From the NCBI GenBank assembly GCA_031262545.1, contig JAISHP010000091.1, positions 1-43,918 of the forward strand: a DNA stretch of 43,918 nucleotides, read 5' to 3'. Of this stretch, positions 24,802 to 34,621 are shown piece by piece. How positions within the stretch are numbered: position 1 is the stretch's first letter; the number at the start of each line of letters is the position of its first letter. The DNA is from Candidatus Ancillula hodotermitis. GTDB taxonomy: Bacteria; Actinomycetota; Actinomycetes; Actinomycetales; Bifidobacteriaceae. A program made the position numbers and the translations under genes. The notes below the pieces were generated by a model. That model was not told the origin of the DNA, made no database searches, and saw only the letters and a program-made list of their open reading frames with translations.

Positions 24802-26712
24802 ATGTCGATTAGAATACAAGATGACTTATTTAGGGCAGTTAATCAAGATTGGTTAGATAATAATGAAATACCTGCAGATAAACCAAGATGGGGAAGTTTT
24901 GATATTCTAAATGAAGAATCTTTGAATATTCAAAAAGAGCTACTTGAAGATAAAAGCTTAAATGAGCAAATGCCACTAGCTCAGACGTATTATAATTCAT
25001 TTATGAATAAAGATGCTATTGAAGAGGCTGGAGCTAAAAGAGTAGTTGAGATTTTGGAAGAAGTTGAAAAAATCGATAACTGGGATTCTTTAGTTGAAAT
25101 TTTAACAAAGAATTATGCTGAATGGAGATTGATGCCTTTTAGGGCTGGTCTTGGTAATGATTTAGATAATCCAGATTATTACACTTTGCATATCGCTCAA
25201 GGTGGAATTCTTTTACCTGATGAGTCATATTATAAAGAGGAAAGTAAACAGCAATTACGTCAAGCTTATGTTAATCTCCAACAAGGATTATTTGATATAA
25301 TTTGTCGTGATACTGAAATCAAAATTAACGCTAAGCAAGTTGATGAGTTTTGTGCAAAAATTGCTAACTTGCATAAATCTTCAGTTGAATTACGTGATGT
25401 TCAAGCAAATCATAATCCAATTAAATTTAGCGAAGCTGTTCGAAAGTTTGGTAATTTGCAGTTGAGTAAATGTTGGAATTTGAGTGATGATTTAGTAATT
25501 GATGTAAATCAACCTGATTTTATTGCAGGAATTCTGGAATTCTGGAATTTTGAAGAATTTGATAATTGGAAGAATTGGGTCAAAGCAAATATTGCAGGAG
25601 CTTTTACACCTTATTTAAATCAAGAGATTGAAGACCAGTCGTTTAAAATGGGACAGCTTTTTTCTGGTGTCCAAAAGCAACCTGATCGTTGGAAGCGTGG
25701 AGTATCTTTTGTCTCTGCTGTAGTCGGCGATGAAGTTGGAAAAGTTTATGTTGATAAATATTTTGGAGAAGAAGCTCGTAAGCAAATGAAAGAATTAGTT
25801 GATAATTTAATTAAGGCTTATCATGTTTCTATTTCAAAGGTTGGGTGGCTTTCTGAAGAAACTAAAGAAAAAGCTTTGGTCAAGTTGTCTAAGTTTAGAG
25901 CTCAAATCGGATTTCCTGAACATTGGCATGATTATTCTGGACTTGAATTTGGTGATGATATATTTGATAATAATTTAGCGTTATTAAATTTTGCATATCA
26001 TAGAGATATTAAGAAAATTGGTAATTTGGTAGATAAAAAAGAGTGGTTGATGACACCGCAAACCGTGAATGCATATTATAATCCTCCTGAGAATGTAATT
26101 GTTTTTCCAGCTGCAATTTTGCAAAGTCCATTTTTTGATCCTAGCAGAGATCCTGCTGAAAATTATGGCGGAATTGGTGCAGTAATTGGGCACGAAATTG
26201 GACATGGTTTTGATGATCAAGGTTCCCAGTTTGATGGAGATGGAAATTTGAAGAATTGGTGGACAGAGCAAGATAATGTTGAATTTAAAAAACTTACTGA
26301 TAAATTAAATAATCAATTTGATAAATTTATTCCTCAACAGCTTGAAAACGATGAAAATGCTAAAGATCTTCATGTTAAAGGCGCTTTGACTACTGGAGAA
26401 AATGTTGGAGATGTTTCAGGATTAAAAATTGCTCTATTGGCATATGCTCTTTCCAGAGGATTTTCAGATATTGAAGAGTTGCTTCAAAAAGATGTTGAAG
26501 AAATTAAGAAATTTTTTATTGCCTTTGGGGTAATTTGGCGTGGAAAATCAACTGATGATTTTGCTAAATTGTTGTTGACTATCGATCCTCATTCACCTGC
26601 AGAATTTAGGGCAAACACAGTTCGTAATCTTGATGCTTTCCAAGAGGCATTTGATGTTAAACCTGGGGATGGGATGTATTTGGATAAATCAGATAGGGTA
26701 GATATTTGGTAA
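24802..26712 (+). CDS. pepO: M13-family metallopeptidase (PepO type)
   Basis: This 636-aa neprilysin-family endopeptidase lacks the usual N-terminal membrane anchor, so it should act in the cytosol on oligopeptides. It has the substrate motif NAYYNPPENVIVFPA, the zinc site HEIGH (His464, Glu465, His468), and the third ligand Glu533 in ENVGDVSG (Asp537 alongside), where most members read ENIADxGG. The spacing is close to that of neprilysin. The C-terminal region with PAEFRANTVRNLDAF is normal. The ribosome site is weak (an AGGA about 17 nt upstream). Confidence 0.93.
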   Translation: MSIRIQDDLFRAVNQDWLDNNEIPADKPRWGSFDILNEESLNIQKELLEDKSLNEQMPLAQTYYNSFMNKDAIEEAGAKRVVEILEEVEKIDNWDSLVEILTKNYAEWRLMPFRAGLGNDLDNPDYYTLHIAQGGILLPDESYYKEESKQQLRQAYVNLQQGLFDIICRDTEIKINAKQVDEFCAKIANLHKSSVELRDVQANHNPIKFSEAVRKFGNLQLSKCWNLSDDLVIDVNQPDFIAGILEFWNFEEFDNWKNWVKANIAGAFTPYLNQEIEDQSFKMGQLFSGVQKQPDRWKRGVSFVSAVVGDEVGKVYVDKYFGEEARKQMKELVDNLIKAYHVSISKVGWLSEETKEKALVKLSKFRAQIGFPEHWHDYSGLEFGDDIFDNNLALLNFAYHRDIKKIGNLVDKKEWLMTPQTVNAYYNPPENVIVFPAAILQSPFFDPSRDPAENYGGIGAVIGHEIGHGFDDQGSQFDGDGNLKNWWTEQDNVEFKKLTDKLNNQFDKFIPQQLENDENAKDLHVKGALTTGENVGDVSGLKIALLAYALSRGFSDIEELLQKDVEEIKKFFIAFGVIWRGKSTDDFAKLLLTIDPHSPAEFRANTVRNLDAFQEAFDVKPGDGMYLDKSDRVDIW

Positions 26713-26718
26713 TTAAAA

Positions 26719-28161
26719 ATGGCGAAAAGGGTAAAGACTGAGGAAGAACAGGCCGCCAAACAGGTAAAAAAATTATTTAGAAAAACCTTCCTAGAAGAAA
26801 AACATCCTGATAAGGAAAAACACGCTCAAAATCTTTCAAGGCGAAAAATTTCAATTGCGATAATTTTGGCAGCTTTGCCTGTTTTAATCCAAAATGCTTC
26901 GGGGCCGCTTTATGTTATGTTTGATTCAGCTGTGGTTGGGCATTTCTTAGGAACTGAACAGTTGGCAGGACTGAATGTTGGAGGTTCGGTTGTTAATGCT
27001 ATTTGCGGGATTTGTGTTTTTATTTCATATTTAACCAATGCACAAGTTTCTAAGGCAATGGGGGCAGGAAATCGTAAAGGAGCGGCTGAGTATGGCCGAA
27101 ATGGGGCTTATTTAGCGATTATCCTTGGTTTGTTTTTTGTTGCAGTAATGTTAGTTTGGACTGAAAATATCGCTGATTTTTTTAGTGACGATCCTAAAGT
27201 TATTCATTACGCAAGCTTGTATTTAAAAGCAGCATCACCGGCTATTTTAGGTATTTTATTAACAATGGCTTCTAATGGTCTACTTAGAGGTTTTAAAATG
27301 TTCAAGATTCCTATGTATATTGCTCTCGCCGGCGGTGTTTTAAATGTATTTTTGAATATATTATTTGTATTAATTTTAAAGATGGGGATTTTTGGATCAG
27401 GATTAGCAACTGGAATTGCTATGCTTTCTGCCGGAATAGTTTGTTTTATAATTGTTATGATCAAAGTTCACAGAGAAAACGTTTCAAGAAAAATAGATTT
27501 TAAAGGACTTCTTGAACCGCTTGTAGATAGTATTCCATTTTTGATTAGAACTTTAGTTCTTTGGTTTGCAATTTTGATGATGACAAAATCAGTAGCTGGT
27601 GTTGGTGCTAATTTTGAAGCAGCATATCAAGTGATAAATTCACTTTGGGCATTTGAAGAAATAGCTATTGAGGCTATTGAAATTCCGGTCCAGACATTTA
27701 TCGCTGAGCAATTGGGCGCAAAAAATATTGAAAAAGCCAAGTTTATTTTGCGCTGTGCTTTGAGAATTGGCTTTGTTCTAGCAGGAATCTTATCTTTGTT
27801 TAGTTTAGTAATCTCACCTATTGCCCCCTTTGTTTTCACCAGTGATCCTACTGTTTCTTCTTTAGCAACATGGGGATTAGTTTGGAATGCTTTCATATTT
27901 TTCCATGCATCTTTTGCTTTTGTCATGGACGGAGCTTTTGTTGCAGCTGAAGACACAAAGTTTATGGCCTGGATGTGTGTTGTTTCAGCGCTAATATATT
28001 TACCATTCAATATTGTTCTTTCGCCTTTGATTCCAAATTCTGGGCCGGGAATGTTTTTAGCTTTAGCCTCTTATGATGTTGTTTTCCTAGGCGCAAGAGC
28101 TCTTTTGGCATTATGGAGATATAGAAAAGATCGTTGGTTAAAGGTCGCTCTAAAAGCATAA
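26719..28161 (+). CDS. MATE-family efflux transporter
   Basis: This 480-aa protein has 12 predicted TM segments after a ~45-residue charged cytoplasmic start. MATE patterns include ASGPLYVMFDSAVVGHFLG in TM1-TM2, SYLTNAQVSKAMGAGNRKGA, and NGLLRGFKMFKIPMY at the end of the first half. The family exports drugs or metabolites using a Na+ or H+ gradient; the DinF-like subgroup fits best. No clear ribosome site precedes the ATG, which is 6 nt after the PepO stop. The CPA1 antiporter next to it may share the ion economy (speculative). Confidence 0.88.
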   Translation: MAKRVKTEEEQAAKQVKKLFRKTFLEEKHPDKEKHAQNLSRRKISIAIILAALPVLIQNASGPLYVMFDSAVVGHFLGTEQLAGLNVGGSVVNAICGICVFISYLTNAQVSKAMGAGNRKGAAEYGRNGAYLAIILGLFFVAVMLVWTENIADFFSDDPKVIHYASLYLKAASPAILGILLTMASNGLLRGFKMFKIPMYIALAGGVLNVFLNILFVLILKMGIFGSGLATGIAMLSAGIVCFIIVMIKVHRENVSRKIDFKGLLEPLVDSIPFLIRTLVLWFAILMMTKSVAGVGANFEAAYQVINSLWAFEEIAIEAIEIPVQTFIAEQLGAKNIEKAKFILRCALRIGFVLAGILSLFSLVISPIAPFVFTSDPTVSSLATWGLVWNAFIFFHASFAFVMDGAFVAAEDTKFMAWMCVVSALIYLPFNIVLSPLIPNSGPGMFLALASYDVVFLGARALLALWRYRKDRWLKVALKA

Positions 28162-28165
28162 AATT

Positions 28166-30295
28166 ATGATTAATGTTGAAATAATTCTGTTTTTATTAGC
28201 TTTAGTTGCAATATCCACAGTTTTAGATCAATTTCTTAGGTCTTGTGCAAAAGGATACAGTGTTTTAATTCCGATAATTCTGGGAATCGTTTCGACTTTT
28301 TTCCTAAACTGGCTTGGTTTTATAGAAAATTATAAAATTGTTGTGGAACCAGACCTTTTTTTCTGCGTTTTTATAGCACCTTTGCTATTTATAGAGGCTA
28401 AAAATTCAAAAAAACAAGAATTAATAAAATACAAAAGGTCAATCTTATTGTTGGCTTTTGGGTTAGTTTTTTTGACAGTTCTGATTGTAGGTGGAGTATT
28501 AAACAGTATGATTTCTACTTTCCCTTTGGCTATTTGCTGTGCTTTGGGGGCAGCTTTGGCTCCAACAGATGCAGTCTCTGTTGAGGCAGTTAGAGCTAAA
28601 GTTAGGATTCCAAAAAGAATTGAACACATTTTGGAAGGAGAAGCTTTAATTAATGATGCTTCCGGGCTTGTTACCTTTTCGTTTGCTCTTCTAATGGCAA
28701 AACAAGCGAACGATATTGGTTTTACTTGGTTAGGAAAATCAGCTCTTGATTTTACTTTAATGTTTCTGTATGTAGTTATAGTCGGAGTTTTAGTTGGATT
28801 GGTCTTTACTTTTTGTAAATCTTTTATTCAAAACATCTTTCGCAAAAGAGGAATTGAAAATCCGGCTCTATATGTTCTTCTTGAAGTTATGACACCATTT
28901 TTAATTTATATTATTGGCGAGAATTTAGAAGCATCAGGAATTTTAGCTGTTGTAACTTCAGGAATAATACATTCCTTCTTCTTAAGACAAACTAATCCGG
29001 AAACTGCTAAAATTAAAATGACTACTAAAACAACATGGGAGATGATTTCTTATGTTTTAAATGGAATGGTATTTATTTTACTTGGCTTGCAGATTCCATA
29101 TATAATTAGAGAGGTTTGGCTGGCTGATACAAAAATAGTGGTTCTACTAGCTATTGGGTTAGTCATAGCTTTGGTTTTGTATCTACTCCGATTTGTTTGG
29201 TCATTTGTTACGGTTCGTCCTAAAATTAGTAAGAATCAAGGTAAACCAACAATCAAAGAACACGCAAAAAATTCGCTAATTGTGACACTTTGCGGTGCAA
29301 AAGGTGCTGTTACTTTAGCAACTATAATGTCATTGCCTCTAAGCTTAGAAATGACTACTGGCGCGACAAGTGCTATTATTGGTGGAACTTCTGGGGCGAT
29401 TGTCCACCGTGAGCAAATTATATTTTTAGCAGTTTGGATAATTATAATATCTTTGCTAGTTGCAAATTATATTCTTCCTTTAATCGCCCCTGCAAAACCT
29501 CAAAAATTGAATACAGAAAAATCAATTGAGTTGGATATTCTAGTCAAAGTAATGAGAGAAATGCAAAAAGAAAATAGGTTTTCTCAGGAAATTTGTGAGA
29601 TATTATTGGCTAACTATCGCTTAAGAATAAGTAGACTAAATAGAGAAGTAAAACAAGAGAGATTTCAAAATTCAAGTTTACAGAAAAGGGTCATGAATTG
29701 GCAAAAAAATGAAATAATTAAACTTGTGGAAAGTGGTAATTATCCACCTCGTGCTGCTCTCCAGACGATTCGTAGGTTAGATAAAGAATTATCAAAATCT
29801 ATGTTTAAAGATTTAAAGAAAATTTATCGGCATAGGAAAAAGGGTAAATCGTTAAAATTTAGATCAAATCGAATACAATTTGCTCAAGAAATTCATGATG
29901 GTCAAATTGAAATTGATAAATATGTTCTTAAAAAATTAGAGAATTTAGCAAGAACTTGTGAAATACCTCAAGATGCACCTAAAACTCATTTAACTATGGG
30001 CTCAGATCCTGATGAATTAGATTTAGAAGAACTTCAAATTTTAATTGATGAGTATAGAATTAGAGTTCAAGAAAATGGTGAGCTTAACATAAATAAAAAA
30101 ATAAATGCAGATTCAGAATTGAGAAAAGAGTCAGAAATTGACTTAGGAAATGAATACAATAGTGCATTTATGTTTAGTTTGCAAATAGAAAGAAATATTA
30201 TTGGTAAAGAATTAACAAATGGAAAAATAAGTTTGGAACACGCTCATAGGTTATTTAAAGAAATAGATATTATGGAGTATTCATTAAGTTTATAA
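28166..30295 (+). CDS. CPA1-family Na+/H+ antiporter with long cytoplasmic tail
   Basis: The 709-aa protein has an N-terminal membrane domain (to about residue 440) with 10-12 TM segments and the CPA1 ion-site motif LAPTDAVSVEAV, then EGEALINDASGLV carrying the Asn-Asp/Asp pair. A second signature, LCGAKGAVTLAT, follows near residue 375. The last ~270 residues are hydrophilic and helical, as in NhaP/NHE-like proteins, and may regulate the exchanger. The ATG is 4 nt after the MATE stop without a ribosome site, so coupling is likely. It is the last gene of the 23074-30295 operon. Confidence 0.87.
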   Translation: MINVEIILFLLALVAISTVLDQFLRSCAKGYSVLIPIILGIVSTFFLNWLGFIENYKIVVEPDLFFCVFIAPLLFIEAKNSKKQELIKYKRSILLLAFGLVFLTVLIVGGVLNSMISTFPLAICCALGAALAPTDAVSVEAVRAKVRIPKRIEHILEGEALINDASGLVTFSFALLMAKQANDIGFTWLGKSALDFTLMFLYVVIVGVLVGLVFTFCKSFIQNIFRKRGIENPALYVLLEVMTPFLIYIIGENLEASGILAVVTSGIIHSFFLRQTNPETAKIKMTTKTTWEMISYVLNGMVFILLGLQIPYIIREVWLADTKIVVLLAIGLVIALVLYLLRFVWSFVTVRPKISKNQGKPTIKEHAKNSLIVTLCGAKGAVTLATIMSLPLSLEMTTGATSAIIGGTSGAIVHREQIIFLAVWIIIISLLVANYILPLIAPAKPQKLNTEKSIELDILVKVMREMQKENRFSQEICEILLANYRLRISRLNREVKQERFQNSSLQKRVMNWQKNEIIKLVESGNYPPRAALQTIRRLDKELSKSMFKDLKKIYRHRKKGKSLKFRSNRIQFAQEIHDGQIEIDKYVLKKLENLARTCEIPQDAPKTHLTMGSDPDELDLEELQILIDEYRIRVQENGELNINKKINADSELRKESEIDLGNEYNSAFMFSLQIERNIIGKELTNGKISLEHAHRLFKEIDIMEYSLSL

Positions 30296-30309
30296 AAAGT
30301 TTATAAATA

Positions 30310-30315
30310 TATAAT
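30310..30315 (+). promoter_or_regulatory. -10 box, leaderless promoter of the TrmH-like gene
   Basis: TATAAT lies 7 nt before the ATG at 30323, in the 27-nt gap after the antiporter gene. Confidence 0.65.
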
Positions 30316-30322
30316 GTAAAAG

Positions 30323-31165
30323 ATGATAAGCAAAAACGAAATAAAAAAATTCCGAGGATTATTGCAAAAAAAACAAAGGGAGCAAACTGGTTTATTATTA
30401 GTTGAGGGAGTTAATGCTGTTGAGCAATTAGTAAAAAATTCTGTTTTTGCTTTAGATTGTTTGATTGTGGATCAAAGATTGACAAGTCAGAGTAGAATTT
30501 TAGCAATTTTAGATTTGGCGGAACAAGCAGGAAAAAGAGTTGAAACTACCTTACGTTCAGAAGTTGATAAGATTAGTGAAGATGCAGCTGGAGTTTTGGC
30601 AGTTGCTAAATGTTTAGTTGAAGATTCTGTAGTCCGTGCCGGTGGAGAAAGAAAATGGTGGGAATCGGAAAAGGGTGAATTAAAAACCGTAGTAGTTTGC
30701 AAGCAAATTTCTGACCCTGGAAATGCAGGAACTATTATTCGAGCAAGTGTTGCTTTAGGCGTAGACCATATAATATTTACTGATAATTCTGTTGAACACT
30801 GGAATCCGAAAGTTGTTCGCTCAAGTGTTGGGGCAGTTTTCCAGACAACAGTTCAGTCTCTATCTGATTTACAAAAAGCAGTAGATTATTTACATGATTT
30901 GGGTTTTCAAATAATTAGTGCAGATGGGTATGGGACTTCTGAAAATCCTGCCTTAGAATTAGGTTCAGATAAAGTGAATAAAATATTGAGCGAAACGCCA
31001 AAGCTTGCTTGGGTTTTTGGGAATGAAGCACACGGATTAAGTGATGATGAGATTGACTTAACTGATTTTTGTACGAAAATTCCATTAAGCAAAAATTTTG
31101 AATCACTAAATTTAGCGGGAGCTGCAAATATTTGTCTTTGGGAACGTAAAAAGTTATCAAAATAA
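30323..31165 (+). CDS. TrmH/SpoU-family RNA 2'-O-methyltransferase
   Basis: This 280-aa SPOUT enzyme has an N-terminal substrate-binding domain (about 1-110) and a C-terminal knotted SAM domain with motif 1 SDPGNAGTIIRASVALG, motif 2 LAWVFGNEAHGLS, and motif 3 PLSKNFESLNLAGAANICLWE. It methylates a ribose in rRNA or tRNA; the exact site cannot be read from the sequence. The N-terminus LLVEGVNAVEQLV is usual for the rRNA-directed subgroup. Confidence 0.92.
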   Translation: MISKNEIKKFRGLLQKKQREQTGLLLVEGVNAVEQLVKNSVFALDCLIVDQRLTSQSRILAILDLAEQAGKRVETTLRSEVDKISEDAAGVLAVAKCLVEDSVVRAGGERKWWESEKGELKTVVVCKQISDPGNAGTIIRASVALGVDHIIFTDNSVEHWNPKVVRSSVGAVFQTTVQSLSDLQKAVDYLHDLGFQIISADGYGTSENPALELGSDKVNKILSETPKLAWVFGNEAHGLSDDEIDLTDFCTKIPLSKNFESLNLAGAANICLWERKKLSK

Positions 31166-31203
31166 AATTTTACAAAATATTTACTTATAAATTAACGTAA
31201 TAA

Positions 31204-31232
31204 TTGACATTAAATATTTAATTACCTATAAT
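31204..31232 (+). promoter_or_regulatory. Consensus sigma-70-type promoter of the WxL-like gene
   Basis: TTGACA (31204-31209) and TATAAT (31227-31232) are separated by exactly 17 bp, the best promoter in the window. The transcript should start near 31239, giving about 40 nt of leader with AAAGGG before the ATG. An inverted repeat, TACCTA (31223-31228) and TAGGTA (31238-31243), brackets the -10 box and start point and could be an operator. Confidence 0.75.
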
Positions 31233-31277
31233 ATTGGTAGGTAAAAGTAAAGGTTAAGAAATAAAGGGTAGATAAAA

Positions 31278-34200
31278 ATGTATTTAAAGGATAAACTGAG
31301 TTCATCTCAAAAGATTGTTTTGTCTTTTTGCGGTTTATTCTTTTGCCTTGTTTTAGCTTTGCTAATTAAAATTAATGCCAATGCAGATGGAGATGTTGCT
31401 ATTGCTGATGCTAATCTTTATGACTGTATTTATGATGAGTATTCTACAATATCATCGGAGTGGAATCAGGCAAGTAAGTTAATTCCTGCTGATGATTTAG
31501 CTGAAATTAAAGATGTTACTTGTGATGCGACAAATATGGGAGCCAGGATTGATTCGGCTTCTGGTCTTGAAAAATTACCTGCTCTAAAAACATTGACATT
31601 AATACATGGGGATGCAAATGCGGGGTGGACTTTTCCAAACTTTCCAAATCTTGAGTCTTTAACTTTAAAAGATTTTATGTTGGAAGGTCAAGATGAATTT
31701 GTGACTAATTATACTCAAGTTGATATGATATTTAATGATCGTGATCATACATTTGCTTCATTAAAGACCTTCGATTTTTCCGATAATTCTATTACTCAAT
31801 TTGGTTACATTCCGTTAAATGTTACAAGTTTTACTTTGTTGAACCAAACCATAGATGAAGGTGATATAGCGACAAATAAATATTCAATTTCGGGTTATTT
31901 TCCAGGAATGTGTATGCATAAAACCTTAGAAATTAAATATGCGGGGATTGATTTTTCGGAATATGATGACGATGATGATACGGCAGTTGCAGTTCCTCAT
32001 CTTGTTCGGAGCGATTTACAAAACTTAACTGAATGTACTAAAGATGTAGACGGTCAAGTGACAAAAGATGAAAGTATTAGTGCAAAGACTGGACCTGGGA
32101 CACTTTCTTATAATTTCAGCTCAAATGGACCAATAACTACATCGTTTGATAGTCAATACGGGAATTTTGATGCTTTGACAATGAATATTTCAGGGTCCTA
32201 TTCTGCAAATGTTGTAAATCCAAATGTGCCAATAACTAGAGCACCAACTCTTGAGCCAATGAGTAACAGTGGATTATTCGAAACTCCTTTTACGATTGAT
32301 GGTGATGCAATAAATCTTCAGTCTATTGATGAGGGCGCTGAGGTTTATATTATGGATAGTGTTGATCCATCTACTGCCAATAAGCAAAATATAACAAGTA
32401 GTTGCACTCCTTGGGTAAGTAATTTTGGGCAGATTGATTCAGGTGGTGGAACGGGATCAATGGTTGATTTAAATTGTAAAATACCTAAGCTTTCAGATTT
32501 GGCAATTACTCCTCAAAATAATCAAGTTTGGGTTGATTTTTCAAATAATGTTGGGGGAGTTGAATATTTTGCAGTTGGAACTGGATGTCCAAGTCAATTT
32601 AATTTTACATATGTTCCAGATGACCTTCCTTATTTAGTTAGTCCTACAACTGATTTTATAAAATATTTGTCACTTGACGGATCTGCTCCTTTAGCCAATA
32701 CCGTTAATACTTGGGATGTGACAGGTGTGAATCTAGATAAAGTAGCCGAAATGGCAATAGGAACATACAGCCCTTCTGATGGTTATTTGAACTTAAATTG
32801 CTCGCAAACGGCATATGATTTAGAATCGGAGATAGAAACATATTCTTGCACATTTGATCCTGAAAAATTTGCTTCCATATTTAGTTCAAGTATTTTTAAT
32901 TCAACGAATCAGCAAAACAAGAATCTTTATTTCTATCTTTGTCAGAACTCTGATTGTTCTTCGTTGTACAAAACTGGTGCCGCGAGTGAATCGACAGGTT
33001 ATTGGTATGAGATAGAAAATGGGGTAGTTCCAAATTTAGATTCGGAAACGTTTTCAGATCAGGACCAGCAGATAAATTCGCAATTAACTTTTCTAGAATT
33101 AGATGGTGATTCCGAAAACGGCAATATTTCAGACTCTTATAATTCTTGGTTTCAAGCCGATACAAAATTTTATATGAAAACAAATAACGGCGATTGGGGA
33201 GAAATCTCAGGTTGTGATGGTGCAAATGCTTCTTATGGACGTGTCGATTGTGATGGAAATTATTTTGCGAATAATCAACCTGGTGATAAAGTTTATATAA
33301 AAGTTGTTAGTGATTTTGGGACTTATACTGGGACAGATGGTAATGGTGGATATTGGGAAATTTTAACACCTCCATTTATAGGATTAAAGCCAAATTCATC
33401 TTCGATTACTGATGGCGAAGGGGCTTCAGGAACTGTTGATGAGAATACAGGAGATTTGACTTTAAATTCTGGTTTTGCTTTTTATTTTTCTCAGTCTCAG
33501 CTTATTTCGGCAATAGAAGATTACAACTGGGATTCTGATGGAATGGGATTAAGTGTAAAATTTGGAGCAACAAGTGCAAAAATATTAGAAACAAATGGAG
33601 ATAAGGGTGCTTTAGAAGGTGGAGATTTTTCGTTTTCTGATGGTTGTGCAATGTGGGAAAGCGGGAATGGTTCTTTTGCTCTAGTTTGTGCTTTGCCTGG
33701 TGAAGCAGCAGCAATTGGAAGAACTCGTTCTGTTGGTGTTCAAACGTCATTAGATTTTGATAATTCAGGAACGGTTGTTTATTCAATTGATGGTGGGATT
33801 TTTACTTTTACAAAAGATTTACCAGATTCAGATCCTGAACTTTGCGATGGAACTTTAATTTATGGAATTGATGGGGTTGCTGAGTGTGATATTGAAATTA
33901 ATTACACAATTAATCAACAAATTACTTTGCAAGTTAACAAAGGCGTAACGACGATTACTCCTCCAGCTGATGGCGGTGCTGCTATTGATGATGGGGATCT
34001 TTGGGCAGAGGTAAAGACTAATGCTGATAAAGGATACTTGTTGTCAATTGAAGGGGAAAGAGATACTGGAGCTGGGTGTGCAACAGATAATTTACTTTGT
34101 ACAGGAACAGCAACAGGAGCTGAAACTATTTCAACTTTAGGAACAGCAGGAACACTTCAAGATAACACTTGGGGATATTCTGCTTTGAGAGCTGACTCTC

Positions 34201-34406
34201 AAACTAAACCAGATGCAGATTCAGCAACTTTCCAACCTATCCCAACGACTGAGACAACAATGGTGACTTCAAACAGTGTTGCTTTTTCAAATCAACCAAC
34301 TGCAGGAGAAAGAACATGGTTATTCTTTGGAGCCAAGGACAATGGAGCGACCCCTGCCGGTGACTACTCGGGGAAAGTACGAGTTATAGCAACTGCTCAA
34401 ATCTAA
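31278..34406 (+). CDS. Large secreted surface protein with WxL-like C-terminal domain
   Basis: The 1042-aa protein starts with a signal peptide (to about residue 36, ending INANAD). A region near residues 80-180 has leucine-rich-repeat-like lines (LPALKTLTLIHG, FPNLESLTLKDF, FASLKTFDFSDN). A long beta-rich, Asp/Asn/Gly-rich middle follows with scattered cysteines. The last ~170 residues resemble WxL-like wall-binding domains: NTWGYSAL (Trp965), TWLFFGAKDN (Trp1014) and the end PAGDYSGKVRVIATAQI. There is no LPXTG or C-terminal TM, so binding to the wall or to the DUF916 partner downstream is likely. It may bind a host or carbohydrate surface. Similar tails occur in Firmicutes and Saccharibacteria. 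Confidence 0.75.
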   Translation: MYLKDKLSSSQKIVLSFCGLFFCLVLALLIKINANADGDVAIADANLYDCIYDEYSTISSEWNQASKLIPADDLAEIKDVTCDATNMGARIDSASGLEKLPALKTLTLIHGDANAGWTFPNFPNLESLTLKDFMLEGQDEFVTNYTQVDMIFNDRDHTFASLKTFDFSDNSITQFGYIPLNVTSFTLLNQTIDEGDIATNKYSISGYFPGMCMHKTLEIKYAGIDFSEYDDDDDTAVAVPHLVRSDLQNLTECTKDVDGQVTKDESISAKTGPGTLSYNFSSNGPITTSFDSQYGNFDALTMNISGSYSANVVNPNVPITRAPTLEPMSNSGLFETPFTIDGDAINLQSIDEGAEVYIMDSVDPSTANKQNITSSCTPWVSNFGQIDSGGGTGSMVDLNCKIPKLSDLAITPQNNQVWVDFSNNVGGVEYFAVGTGCPSQFNFTYVPDDLPYLVSPTTDFIKYLSLDGSAPLANTVNTWDVTGVNLDKVAEMAIGTYSPSDGYLNLNCSQTAYDLESEIETYSCTFDPEKFASIFSSSIFNSTNQQNKNLYFYLCQNSDCSSLYKTGAASESTGYWYEIENGVVPNLDSETFSDQDQQINSQLTFLELDGDSENGNISDSYNSWFQADTKFYMKTNNGDWGEISGCDGANASYGRVDCDGNYFANNQPGDKVYIKVVSDFGTYTGTDGNGGYWEILTPPFIGLKPNSSSITDGEGASGTVDENTGDLTLNSGFAFYFSQSQLISAIEDYNWDSDGMGLSVKFGATSAKILETNGDKGALEGGDFSFSDGCAMWESGNGSFALVCALPGEAAAIGRTRSVGVQTSLDFDNSGTVVYSIDGGIFTFTKDLPDSDPELCDGTLIYGIDGVAECDIEINYTINQQITLQVNKGVTTITPPADGGAAIDDGDLWAEVKTNADKGYLLSIEGERDTGAGCATDNLLCTGTATGAETISTLGTAGTLQDNTWGYSALRADSQTKPDADSATFQPIPTTETTMVTSNSVAFSNQPTAGERTWLFFGAKDNGATPAGDYSGKVRVIATAQI

Positions 34407-34417
34407 TTTGAGTTTTT
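34396..34417 (+). terminator. Hairpin with T-run at the WxL-like gene's stop
   Basis: CTCAAAT (34396-34402) and ATTTGAG (34406-34412) form a 7-bp stem around the stop codon, followed by TTTTT. This is a plausible intrinsic terminator overlapping the last codons, joined to the left end of repeat copy C. Confidence 0.5.
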
Positions 34418-34518
34418 GAGTTTCTACATCAATATTTTAGTGTTTTTGAAAAGTGCAGTGTCTAAGCACAGCCTTCTTTTCTTTAAACACTAAACTATTT
34501 GATGCATAATTCTCAAAA
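34414..34518. repeat. Dispersed intergenic element, copy C (105 bp)
   Basis: Ends TTTTGAG and CTCAAAA match the terminal inverted repeats of copy A. The core GAAAAGTGCAGTG (34448-34460), then TCTAAGCACAGCC and TCTTTTC, follows in the same order. Inside, TAGTGTTT (34438-34445) pairs with AAACACTA (34485-34492), and GAAAAG pairs with CTTTTC, giving a long hairpin. Like copy A it starts right after a gene's stop codon. Confidence 0.75.
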
Positions 34519-34557
34519 CATTGTCTCTATATCTAATCAATATTTTACGAGCCTATA

Positions 34558-34563
34558 TATAAT
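34558..34563 (+). promoter_or_regulatory. -10 box for the DUF916 gene
   Basis: TATAAT lies about 58 nt before the ATG, so this mRNA has a leader with AAAGGAG just before the start. The box is bracketed by CCTATATA and ATGTAGG, similar to the CCTA/TAGG pair around the promoter at 31227. No clear -35 is seen. Confidence 0.45.
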
Positions 34564-34621
34564 GTATATGTAGGTTCGTTTAATTTAATGAGAAAAGTAT
34601 AGTTTAAGTAAAAGGAGAAAA

